From Clostridiaceae bacterium BL-3 (lineage in GTDB: Bacteria > Bacillota > Clostridia > Clostridiales > Clostridiaceae): a stretch of 64,000 bases of DNA. The DNA lies in the NCBI GenBank assembly GCA_902809985.1, contig CADDXC010000001.1, forward strand, positions 1,798,001 through 1,862,000, given 5' to 3'. Every line of letters starts with the position of its first letter. Positions within the stretch are counted from its first letter, which is position 1. Below, in pieces: positions 1 to 8,800 of the stretch. The translations under genes were made by a program, and so were the position numbers. The notes below the pieces were generated by a model. That model searched no databases. It saw nothing but the letters and a program-made list of their open reading frames with translations, and had not been told where the DNA came from.

Positions 1-3000
1 CCTTGCACTGTAAACATCTTCCTGCAGCTGGGTACTTTCTGCCTTCTCTACGGCCGCAGTTGCATCAGCCAGATCCTGCGCTTCCTGGCTGTTCTGGTCT
101 ATTTCGTCCTGTATATCATCTATCCTGTCCTCGAGGTTGTCCTTGCCCGGCCCGTCAGGAAGGTTGTCCACCAGATCCTTTGCATGATCCAGATCATCCT
201 GGTTCTCTGTATCTTCAGCATGGTCTACCGCGTCAGATGCATCCTTAAGATTCTGCTCATCCTGTTTTGCCTGGTCTATTTCATCCTGTACGGTATCCAG
301 CCTGTCTTCAAGTGCCTGCTTTTCCGGACTCTCTGGAAGTGCATCCACGAGGTCTCTTGCGGTATCAACATCTCCCTGGCTTTTTGTGCTCTCCGCATTT
401 TCTACAGCCTGTGTTGCATTTTCAAATGCAGTATCTTCCACCGTTACATTCTGGGTTACTTCGCTGCTTTCGTTCCCTGCATTGTCTATATCTTTAGCTT
501 TCACAGTATGGATTCCTGGTTCTAATGTAAATGCCGAACCATACTTCTGGTATGCGCCGCCATCTATACTATAGTCCGTTTCTTTTACACCACTATCTGC
601 GTCTGTACCTGCAGCTATCGTCACAGTACCATTATCATTGCTGATTGACGGGACTGTGGGAGCTATCTTGTCTATTTTGCTTACTGTCACGGTTTGGGTA
701 GTTTCATTCCCGTCATTATCCACAGCTTTGAACATATAAGTACCATTCTCCGTTACCTTGAAAGTTCCTGTCGTGCTGGTTACTTCGGTATTATCCGGGA
801 GTACTACTTTTGAGAATCCACTGCCGCCTTCTTCATCTGAAGCACTGTAGGATAGTGTTACATCTCCATTGGTCCAGTCAGTTGGGCTTCCAGTGATATT
901 GATTGTAGGACCTGTAGTATCTTCCGCGATAATAGGATTTATACCGTTGCCTTTCTCATCTGTACCACCAGGAAGCTTGTTTGGATCACCTGATCCAGCT
1001 GCATCTCCCGGGTTGGTGTAGACCGGATTAGTATCATGTGCTGAGTTTACAGCGTCAGAACTAAAATGCACCAGGGTGTTCTTCGCCCATGAGCCGGGAT
1101 TGGTATACACGGTACCGTCCTTTGTAACAAGTGCCCTTACTACATTGTCGGAACCATTTGAAAGGAAAGCTGACACGTCATTTATATTTATACCATGATT
1201 TTCAAGACTGTCACCCTGTACTTTGTCTCCCACGCCATAGGTTGTGCCGTCATTTAAGATAAGATACATATTCGTTGAATCTAGCTGTGACATGTATTTT
1301 ACGTCATTTCCACTTACATCAAGGTCATTGGTTAGGTTACCTGAAGTATCTGCAAGCTGGAAGTTCCCATTCTTAAGTAAAAGCGCATTGTTCTGGGCAA
1401 GTTTTGCAAAAGAAGCAAGGGTATTGGTATTTTTGAATGTACCATTCTGGAAGGTGTAAAGAAAACCGTCCGACATCTCAAAAATCCTGTTTGACCATAT
1501 TTTACTCAATGTCACACCATCAGGAACCACTATAACTCCTTGGTCGTCCCTTAAAGTACCGTCTTTCATGACAAAGATATCTTTGTTTACACCTGTTGCC
1601 GGCATGATATAAGAAACATCATTCATGTTCAGGCCGAAATCCTGCTGGTGTCCATCTGCATCCAAATAAACTAAAGAACCATCTGATTTCTGAATCAGCA
1701 TATATTGGGATATGCCTTTTGCATACTTATATGCAAACATTTTTTTAACATCAGTGCTCTTTAAAGTAAATGTCTTGAGGCTGCCATCTGTGTCTATATA
1801 TTTTGACGAACTCCCGAAATAAAGTACAGGATGTTTTACGGCTGAAGTGCCTGTGCCAAATACCAGGGTATCAGCCCCGATAATACCACTGCCGTCGATA
1901 GGAAGTGTTGCAGGAGATGTTGTTGTCAGATCTTTGTAGTATTGAACCATACCGTAGTTATCAATCAATATCATAGAACCATCTGAAAGGAAGTATTTAT
2001 CTCTTATCTGGCTTTCATCCTGAATAACTCCACCATTGCTTAAAGTTGCAGTACCGAAAGTATCATTTAGTGCAAACTGCATGAGATCATTATTGTCATA
2101 CAGCGATTTTGCATAAAATACTGTGAACCAGGAACCGTATTTAGACTGGTCATCTGCATTATATATCTTGTCTATTTGATATGATGGCTCTATCCCATCA
2201 CCACGATTGATAATCTGGTCCCACTCATTGTTTAGATTACTAGCACCTGCATATGGATTACTACTATCTTTATAATCAGAACCTCCGGTTAAAAGCCTAA
2301 TCTTAAATGAAGAACTATCAATAGTAATATCTTTTCCAGAGACTAGGTTTTGACCATTCAATTTATCCCAAGAGACGAAACTGAGTATGTTCCTGTCAGC
2401 GATGAGCAGTTTTTTACCTGTTTCCGGGTCTGTTGCCAGGACCCACTGTATCTTGTATGCATCATCGCTGTCTGTATCCCGGATCTCTATAGATCCACTC
2501 GAATATTCAGGTATATCTCCACCGTAAACAGGATTGAGAGGTCTTTTTTGTTTGATACCATTAACATACAACGTTCCAAACTTAACAATGTCACCATCAT
2601 TGTGACCTGCTATCAGGGGATCAGTATTCAGGACTTCAAGAACGGGGCGCCACCCAACACTAGTGCTACTCAGATCACCAAGGATGCCATAGAAATAGCA
2701 AACAGACGAGCAGCGAGCAGACGAGTGCCCACGAACAACATATTTAGAAGAATCTCCTTGATATTGTTCTTGTACCCAACTACTCATATTTATCCAGTGC
2801 CATAATTTATTGCTTCTAGAATTTGCATCATTAGTCGCATCAGTATCTACATCAGTATACGTTGTACCTGGCAGTCCATTACCATCAATCCATTTCACAT
2901 TAGAAGTGTCAGCGAAAGCTTTTACAGTAGTAATTTGAATACCAGCAACATTGGCAACAGTAGCTATGTTTGGTGCAACTATAGAAAATCCCATTGCGAC

Positions 3001-3069
3001 ACTAATTGCACCTGCAGCAATTTTCCTACGAGTTTTTGGATTTAAAAAATTTAATTCCTTTAAATTCAT
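1..3069 (-). CDS. Large secreted surface protein, C-terminus beyond window
   Basis: An open frame of about 1023 codons runs from an ATG at 3069, preceded by a GGAGGT ribosome site, off the left edge without a stop. Residues 1-50 look like a long signal peptide: a KTRRK basic start, a hydrophobic stretch and a cut near AFAD. The middle (about 150-650) is acidic and full of short DG-containing repeats (KDGTL, SDGSM, QNGTF). Residues about 700-880 look like Ig-like extracellular modules (DTTGPTINITG, IDKIAPTVP). From about residue 880 three helical repeats of about 57 residues follow (pattern AVENAES...DVDTARDLVDALPESPEKQALEDRLD). It follows the type IV secretion operon but has its own upstream element and is separated from it by a terminator. 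An adhesin or mating-surface role is inferred; the exact family is not recognised. Confidence 0.85.
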   Translation of the reverse strand, partial: MNLKELNFLNPKTRRKIAAGAISVAMGFSIVAPNIATVANVAGIQITTVKAFADTSNVKWIDGNGLPGTTYTDVDTDATNDANSRSNKLWHWINMSSWVQEQYQGDSSKYVVRGHSSARCSSVCYFYGILGDLSSTSVGWRPVLEVLNTDPLIAGHNDGDIVKFGTLYVNGIKQKRPLNPVYGGDIPEYSSGSIEIRDTDSDDAYKIQWVLATDPETGKKLLIADRNILSFVSWDKLNGQNLVSGKDITIDSSSFKIRLLTGGSDYKDSSNPYAGASNLNNEWDQIINRGDGIEPSYQIDKIYNADDQSKYGSWFTVFYAKSLYDNNDLMQFALNDTFGTATLSNGGVIQDESQIRDKYFLSDGSMILIDNYGMVQYYKDLTTTSPATLPIDGSGIIGADTLVFGTGTSAVKHPVLYFGSSSKYIDTDGSLKTFTLKSTDVKKMFAYKYAKGISQYMLIQKSDGSLVYLDADGHQQDFGLNMNDVSYIMPATGVNKDIFVMKDGTLRDDQGVIVVPDGVTLSKIWSNRIFEMSDGFLYTFQNGTFKNTNTLASFAKLAQNNALLLKNGNFQLADTSGNLTNDLDVSGNDVKYMSQLDSTNMYLILNDGTTYGVGDKVQGDSLENHGININDVSAFLSNGSDNVVRALVTKDGTVYTNPGSWAKNTLVHFSSDAVNSAHDTNPVYTNPGDAAGSGDPNKLPGGTDEKGNGINPIIAEDTTGPTINITGSPTDWTNGDVTLSYSASDEEGGSGFSKVVLPDNTEVTSTTGTFKVTENGTYMFKAVDNDGNETTQTVTVSKIDKIAPTVPSISNDNGTVTIAAGTDADSGVKETDYSIDGGAYQKYGSAFTLEPGIHTVKAKDIDNAGNESSEVTQNVTVEDTAFENATQAVENAESTKSQGDVDTARDLVDALPESPEKQALEDRLDTVQDEIDQAKQDEQNLKDASDAVDHAEDTENQDDLDHAKDLVDNLPDGPGKDNLEDRIDDIQDEIDQNSQEAQDLADATAAVEKAESTQLQEDVYSAR

Positions 3070-3142
3070 TGCATTACCTCCATTTTTTAATTAAAAGTCA
3101 AATTAACTTCTTAATTTAATGATACGGTATATCCCCATTTAC

Positions 3143-3183
3143 AAATTTGGCTATTTCTTATTTATTATTTGGGTAAAAATTTG
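3143..3183 (-). promoter_or_regulatory. Conserved upstream element, copy A
   Basis: This AT-rich block lies about 75 bp before the surface-protein start. Thirty consecutive bases (3154-3183) are identical to 33029-33058 upstream of virD4. Eighteen of the first 19 bases (from AAATTTGG) match 13516-13534 upstream of the sigma-factor operon. Read on the minus strand it contains TTTTTACC and AAGAAAT about 12 bases apart. It may be a promoter for the element's own sigma factor or an operator; which of the two cannot be told from sequence. Confidence 0.6.
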
Positions 3184-3258
3184 AACAAAACGAAAAGCAC
3201 AATTATCTTCTATAGCATCAATTTAAGATTAGAGGATTTATTATTATATATAAAAGTT

Positions 3259-3289
3259 AAAAGGCCTCATCATTTTCAGATGAGACCTT
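3259..3289 (-). terminator. Terminator of the type IV secretion operon
   Basis: The arms AAGGCCTCAT and ATGAGACCTT form a near-perfect stem. Read on the minus strand it is followed by TTTT. It lies directly after the last gene of the operon and before the separately promoted surface gene. Confidence 0.75.
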
Positions 3290-3291
3290 CA

Positions 3292-3966
3292 TCATAACTT
3301 CCATGATATATCCATTTCAACATCACTTGCATATCTCAGCATAACATTTTGGCTTACAGCATTTCCGCTGCCTTTAAGTATCACATTAAAAGATATTCTA
3401 CCGTCCTCTGTTTTAGTAAAATTCTGATCCACAATTACACTTACCCTACTGCCATCTAACTTCTGGAATTTACTTTTAAGACAAGCAAGCTCATTATAAC
3501 TTGATATTCCATATGCATTTTTCAGGTTGTCTTTATTTGCATTGAAATATTCATTTAAATTCCTACTGTTTTCTATGTCGGCTATTTCTTTTATACCGGC
3601 ATTCAACTTGTCTTCAGCATTTATATACTGATCCGTATTCAATAGCTTCTTGTTAAACAAGAAATAGAGGGATACAGTAGAGTTTGATTTTTCCGCCTCA
3701 GACACTTTTTGAATATCCGGAGCAGCTGAACCTTTAGACGGTGTGTCAAGCTTATCCATATTTTTTATGCGTGCATTGTACTTATTTGCATATTCCATAT
3801 TTTCATCAAATCTCTTCTTTTCAGACAAACTGTGACCTTGTTTCAGATATTCATTTGAGGTATTGAAATGCCTTGAGTTGATTTCATAAATCAATGCACA
3901 ACTTATAAAAACTATAGCTATTGTAGCCGAAGCAAGCAATATCATCTTCTTTTTAGTTGAATCCAC
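3292..3966 (-). CDS. Bitopic membrane protein of the T4SS operon (VirB8-like topology)
   Basis: The 224-residue protein has a short basic N-terminus, one transmembrane helix (about residues 8-26, LLASATIAIVFISCALIY) and an extracytoplasmic remainder with a charged helical part and a C-terminal beta-rich part (about 165-224). That is the layout of VirB8/TcpC-type conjugation proteins, but I see no diagnostic motif, so the assignment rests on topology and position. It is the last gene of the operon, 15 bp after the hydrolase gene, and a terminator overlaps its end. Confidence 0.6.
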   Translation of the reverse strand: MDSTKKKMILLASATIAIVFISCALIYEINSRHFNTSNEYLKQGHSLSEKKRFDENMEYANKYNARIKNMDKLDTPSKGSAAPDIQKVSEAEKSNSTVSLYFLFNKKLLNTDQYINAEDKLNAGIKEIADIENSRNLNEYFNANKDNLKNAYGISSYNELACLKSKFQKLDGSRVSVIVDQNFTKTEDGRISFNVILKGSGNAVSQNVMLRYASDVEMDISWKL

Positions 3967-3981
3967 ATTTTATTCCCCCAT

Positions 3982-6426
3982 TCAATGCTTCAGTGCATCA
4001 TTATAGCTGATTTTGCTCTTGGTTACCCTGAGCTTTATATTGACTCTTCCAAATTGGTTGGCTATTCCGCCTCCGGAACCGGTATTGTAATATGCTCCAC
4101 TCCCAAAATAAACATCTATATGTGTGCCTGTTATGGCACCGCCCCTATCTACAACCACATAGGCACCATTGACATCAACTTTCTGCCCATTTGCCATTTT
4201 CCAGTACCTTTTGCTTTCTGGAACTTTGACAATTACAAGTGTCCCAAAAGGTATGCTTTTGTCTGCGGCTATAAGATGATTGCCTAAGTTTTTATTTGAC
4301 ACATCCATGCCGTTCCAAGCTGCATGAGTGCCACCATTTAAACCTATGTTGTCCCCTGTATAAGCTGTTGCAACACCACTTTGATAAACTATATTGGGAT
4401 TGTTAAATACGTAATAGTCAAAGCTTTCTGCAGCTATTATACTCGACAGATCCCACGTACGGCTGTTCTGATTGTTCTTGTTGTATGGGTCGTGAACAGT
4501 TACCTTGTTATTACCGTCTATATCTACAAGCACGATGTAGTGATTTCCCTGAGTAAAGGTGGAACCAGGACTTCCATATGCTATTCCATCAGTACCATGT
4601 ACATTTGCTATGACAGGATGTCCCTGTTTAAGTTCATTTGCGATGCTCATATAATCGGATCTTCCATAATGTTTCACTGTAAGTCCGAAAAATGATGCCG
4701 CTTTGGAAAAATTATCATTTACATCGGTGTCTTTCTGAACTCCGATGTTATTTAGATAATTTGCCGCTTCATCAGGTTCCAAAATGCCATCACCGTTCTT
4801 GTCGTATCCTCCCAACTTTCCTTCAAGACCACTAACTACCATGGCAAGACTCGCAGGCGCAGATCCCAATTTATCTATTGTGGATCCTGCATATGAATTA
4901 CTTCCCCATCTGCTGTCCCATTGATAAAAAGTGGGAATCATTCCTGCAGAAATTCCGGTGTTTGAACCTCCAAGATCCGCCAGAAGCGAATCCAGTGTCA
5001 GATCACTAAGTTTGCCGTTTATCCAGTCACCATTTTGCTCCTTCCTGTCAAAGTTAAACCCGGATTCTATTATGAAGTATATTGCATCATCCACATCCTT
5101 TTCTTCAGGAAAATCGTGCTTTATTATAGACCTTAACCTGGAGAACAATTCACCCTGAAGCTTGTACCCATCATACACAGGTTTTGTTACAGTGTGAGTA
5201 CCCTCGGAATCAGTATAAGATGAAGTAACCTGATTGTACTGCAAATCCACTTCTCCCCATATGCTGCTTATATGTGTCACAACTGCTATGGAACCTGTAT
5301 GTTTTTTAGTTACAGTGACTTTCTTACCTGTATCAATTCCAAGAATAGTTTCTTCTTTTTCGTAAGTTACAACATCAGTAGTAGTTTCATTTGAAATTGT
5401 AAATTCCGGTTTCAGTTCATCCGCTATTTTATGATCATTTTTTTCTATCTTCTCTTTTATGATTTTCTGGTTGATAATATCGGTTACGGGATTGCCCTGA
5501 GAATCTGAATCACCATTATCTTCTGTATCATTTCCGAAACTGCCGCTAAAGAAATCCTCCGGTTTTATACCCAGTGACATTTCCATGTATTTCATATATC
5601 CAAATACATTCCCGGGACTTAAATAAAACTTTCTTATTATATTGTAAGCATCTGTATAGTCAATTTCATTTTCAGATATACTATCGGATGTAGTATCACT
5701 ATTATCTGAACTGCTGCCAGAATCCCCTGAAACATCGGCTATTCTCCTTGCACCTGCATAGTCATTTCTTGCACTAAGCAGAGAAACCTTTACTACATCA
5801 CCTGTCCTTGGAGCTTGAATGTATTTCCCTTCACCTATATACATACCTACATGTGCCGGTTGATTACCTTCAAAGAATACTAAATCCCCGGGTTTCAGAG
5901 CTGACCTGTCTACAGAAGTTCCAACTTTGAACTGTTCCTGGGATGTTCTTGGAAGATTTATATTGAAATGCCCGTAACAATACTGTACAAGTCCCGAACA
6001 GTCAAAACCCTTCGGGCTTGTACCTCCCCATAAATAGGGAACACCTAAAAACTTCAATGCGTAATTTACAACGTCGCTTGTGCTCTTGAAATCTTCAGGT
6101 ATACTTACTGAGTCACCTCCACTACCTGAATAATTATCTCCATATTTCACATAATCAGGTACCCCAACATTTATTTTATCATCCAGATACTCTTGCAGGT
6201 CTTCCAGTATATCTTTGTTGTCATTAGTTGAAAGTGATGAACTTACAGTATTGTCCCCCATGTCTCCTATGTCGGCTGCAAGTGCTCCAAAAATTACAAA
6301 GGCAATGACAAGAAGTATTATTACTCCTATTACAAGAGGGTTCTTTAAAACAAACTGTCTGGCAAATGACTTAAATTTATTCTTAGCAAATCTTTTAAAG
6401 AAATTCTCCCTATTGTTGTTATTCAC
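3982..6426 (-). CDS. Conjugation cell-wall hydrolase: NlpC/P60 + C39-like + 3D domains
   Basis: This 814-residue protein is anchored by an N-terminal helix (about 31-50). The NlpC/P60 domain (about 112-215) has the catalytic Cys in FDCSGLVQYC (C143) and His in PAHVGMYIG (H192). A peptidase-C39-like domain (about 495-665) keeps NHYIVLVDID and HDPYN, but where the nucleophile is expected the motif reads LGSAPASLAMV, with Ser for Cys. Inside it lies a perfect EF-hand loop, DKNGDGILEPDE. The C-terminal 3D domain (about 700-814) shows VVDRGG and HIDVYF. It probably acts outside the membrane as the VirB1-like enzyme that opens peptidoglycan for the transfer channel. NlpC/P60 function is well supported; the C39 part is probably inactive as a cysteine protease. 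Confidence 0.88.
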   Translation of the reverse strand: MNNNNRENFFKRFAKNKFKSFARQFVLKNPLVIGVIILLVIAFVIFGALAADIGDMGDNTVSSSLSTNDNKDILEDLQEYLDDKINVGVPDYVKYGDNYSGSGGDSVSIPEDFKSTSDVVNYALKFLGVPYLWGGTSPKGFDCSGLVQYCYGHFNINLPRTSQEQFKVGTSVDRSALKPGDLVFFEGNQPAHVGMYIGEGKYIQAPRTGDVVKVSLLSARNDYAGARRIADVSGDSGSSSDNSDTTSDSISENEIDYTDAYNIIRKFYLSPGNVFGYMKYMEMSLGIKPEDFFSGSFGNDTEDNGDSDSQGNPVTDIINQKIIKEKIEKNDHKIADELKPEFTISNETTTDVVTYEKEETILGIDTGKKVTVTKKHTGSIAVVTHISSIWGEVDLQYNQVTSSYTDSEGTHTVTKPVYDGYKLQGELFSRLRSIIKHDFPEEKDVDDAIYFIIESGFNFDRKEQNGDWINGKLSDLTLDSLLADLGGSNTGISAGMIPTFYQWDSRWGSNSYAGSTIDKLGSAPASLAMVVSGLEGKLGGYDKNGDGILEPDEAANYLNNIGVQKDTDVNDNFSKAASFFGLTVKHYGRSDYMSIANELKQGHPVIANVHGTDGIAYGSPGSTFTQGNHYIVLVDIDGNNKVTVHDPYNKNNQNSRTWDLSSIIAAESFDYYVFNNPNIVYQSGVATAYTGDNIGLNGGTHAAWNGMDVSNKNLGNHLIAADKSIPFGTLVIVKVPESKRYWKMANGQKVDVNGAYVVVDRGGAITGTHIDVYFGSGAYYNTGSGGGIANQFGRVNIKLRVTKSKISYNDALKH

Positions 6427-6441
6427 AGTACCATCACCACC

Positions 6442-8775
6442 TTACCACCTGAATCCGTCAATATTCGTGTATGGACTTGTTCTGGCGATAACTGCGCTTT
6501 GCTGTTTAAGAGAAAGACCATTTATTGGATTGGCATTTGTTATTACTTGAGAAGCTCTTCCTATATCACCATGTTCCAAAGCTGATTTGAATTTCTGTGC
6601 ATTCCTATTGTGAGTAATCTCAAATTTATGGCCATCTACATTTTTATTTATGCTTTTAGTTTCACCGCCAAAGAGCTGTGTAAGTGCATCCTGTTTACTA
6701 AGTTTGTTTTCTCCACCTGCAAGGGACTGCATCTGTTCTATTGTGGCGTTTATGGCCTTGCCGGCTATTACCCTGTTTGCCATTCCAGTATTTTTATGAT
6801 TCATTGCCCTTGAAACCCCGCCAAGTACTTTGGCACCCATAGGCTTTTCTGCTGCAAATTTTTTCAAGTTGTCATTCAGCATTGATGAATACAGCATATG
6901 CCTCGAACCTGCCGCTTTTAAATTGTTCATATTCACATTTCCTTCTGAATCGGTTATTGGCTTTAGCGAGTCTAATCCATTAAAATTTTCAGGGTTTATT
7001 ATAGGATCTGTCTCTGAATTTTTTACATTATCTGACGCATAACCGCCAGCACCTGTTCCGTTTTCACTATCCATATAATTTAAAAGGCTTTCTTCATATT
7101 CATTTGGCTTTTTATTATGATTTTGATTACCTCTATTTTGTGCCGCCTGGGGATTACTTGACATTTCACCTTGATCAGTACTGCTGGACTGTCTGAAATT
7201 TTCAGTTGCACTGGCAGCTGCCGCTGTCTTTCCTGCGGCATCTTTTGCACCTTGAGAACTTCCCTGCGGCTTTTTACCACCAGCTCCAAATACAGCCGAG
7301 CCAAGAGCGGAATTCCTTAACCCACCTATATTTAGCCCATTTGAAAGTTTTGAGGGATTTCCTACCTTAAACGTTCTTGCCATGGCACCAGCAGCACCTA
7401 TAGCAAGCTTCGATACAGGGCCAAAAGATCTGCCTGCTATGGACATTTCATCAACACCTGCAAGCTTGGTAAACAATCCCTGAAGTGAATTTCTGAAAAC
7501 TTCTGCCAGTTTGACAAGAGCAAATACCCAGACAAGGGCATAAAACCAATTTTTCCATGAAGATCCGGAGAGACTTATAATCATTATGCTAAAGGTAAAT
7601 GCATAAAAGAACTGCATAGTCGCATTGGTTATCATCTCACCAAACCATATCTGTATGGCCTGTGTCCTGTTGTCTATACCCCAGAAAAGTGCAGCAAGCG
7701 GTGTAAATGCATACATGGCAGTAAGTATTATTTTTCTTACCATGAACAGCATGTTTATCTGGAAAAACTTCCATGCAAACAGACACTTTACAATGGCACT
7801 TGTAAGAAAAGATCCGGTTTTGATGCTGTCTACCATGGAAATATCAGTCACATAGTTGTCTTTTCCAAGCGATGCATTGAATATGGATACAACGGCATTT
7901 GTCATATCACTTGACAGAAGGAATAACCCTTTAAGAAGAAGTGGCCCTAAAGCTATAAGTGCCAATGAGAACAGCCATCTGCAGACATCCTCCTGTAGCT
8001 GCGATCTCTGGGCAGGTCTGTTCGCAGACATTATGAGAGAAATTCCAGTCTTGGCCACCATCAAAAGTACAAGTGGTGCACATATAGAAGAGACAAGCAA
8101 ATACATATAGTTTAGATTTGACCATTCTGCATTAGTAAATGGTGGAACTGTTATGGTTCCAGTTACACCGAAGGCATTGGCACTGGAATTGAATATGAGT
8201 TTATCCAAAGGTAAAAATCCGAAATACTTGTCAAACAAATTAAATATACATTTTTCAACGGAAAGAAAAATATTTCCAAAGGCTTTAACTACGAAATTAC
8301 CGTCATCATCAGTTATGGTTGTGGTCGGCACATTTATCAAACTGGAATTCCCATCTGTAATTGCAGATCCTAGATGGTTGGCCACCCCTATTAGAAAACC
8401 ACTGAGTAAAATACAGGATCCCAAAATACTGCACCCGAGAATTATCTTTCCGAAAGCCGTCATGGTCTCTTCTCTTTTGGTTTGGCTGTTTTTTACAAGT
8501 ATCATTCTCATAGCTGCAAGTCCCATGGAAAAAGCTACAATAGTGCCTCCAAACAAGTAGATATAATATGAAATAGTGTGCTGGGCTTTTTTAGTATCTG
8601 CACCATTCATGTCAAAACTTACAGTTTTTGTAGTAGTAGCAGTAACAGCAAATTCTTTTCCGTAGCTTTCGTAAGATGGTGCTGCTTTTATAGGTTTAGT
8701 TACTGAAAAGGAAAATGCCAGGAAAAACACCAGTAATACAAAAAAATCTAACAGATATCTATGCTTTTTAGACAT
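6442..8775 (-). CDS. VirB6/TrbL-like polytopic channel protein
   Basis: The 777-residue protein begins with a signal-like helix (MSKKHRYLLDFFVLLVFFL). Six to eight further membrane segments lie in the first 470 residues, for example IYLFGGTIVAFSMGLAAM and IILGCSILGSCILL. The last 280 residues are hydrophilic, rich in Gly, Asn, Ser and Gln, and predicted cytoplasmic. This is the layout of TrbL/VirB6 proteins in Gram-positive transfer systems, which form the inner-membrane pore beside VirB4. It lies between virB4 and the hydrolase gene with spacings of 25 and 15 bp. The assignment rests on topology and gene order. Confidence 0.75.
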   Translation of the reverse strand: MSKKHRYLLDFFVLLVFFLAFSFSVTKPIKAAPSYESYGKEFAVTATTTKTVSFDMNGADTKKAQHTISYYIYLFGGTIVAFSMGLAAMRMILVKNSQTKREETMTAFGKIILGCSILGSCILLSGFLIGVANHLGSAITDGNSSLINVPTTTITDDDGNFVVKAFGNIFLSVEKCIFNLFDKYFGFLPLDKLIFNSSANAFGVTGTITVPPFTNAEWSNLNYMYLLVSSICAPLVLLMVAKTGISLIMSANRPAQRSQLQEDVCRWLFSLALIALGPLLLKGLFLLSSDMTNAVVSIFNASLGKDNYVTDISMVDSIKTGSFLTSAIVKCLFAWKFFQINMLFMVRKIILTAMYAFTPLAALFWGIDNRTQAIQIWFGEMITNATMQFFYAFTFSIMIISLSGSSWKNWFYALVWVFALVKLAEVFRNSLQGLFTKLAGVDEMSIAGRSFGPVSKLAIGAAGAMARTFKVGNPSKLSNGLNIGGLRNSALGSAVFGAGGKKPQGSSQGAKDAAGKTAAAASATENFRQSSSTDQGEMSSNPQAAQNRGNQNHNKKPNEYEESLLNYMDSENGTGAGGYASDNVKNSETDPIINPENFNGLDSLKPITDSEGNVNMNNLKAAGSRHMLYSSMLNDNLKKFAAEKPMGAKVLGGVSRAMNHKNTGMANRVIAGKAINATIEQMQSLAGGENKLSKQDALTQLFGGETKSINKNVDGHKFEITHNRNAQKFKSALEHGDIGRASQVITNANPINGLSLKQQSAVIARTSPYTNIDGFRW

Positions 8776-8800
8776 AAAACCAACTCCTTTCTAGCCTTTA

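Noticed and set aside
3-574. Overlapping plus-strand open frames near the left edge
   Set aside because: They are antisense to the continuous minus-strand surface-protein frame, have no ribosome sites and show odd composition.
2350-2805. Plus-strand 151-codon frame
   Set aside because: Antisense shadow of the surface-protein gene, which has a signal peptide and a good ribosome site.
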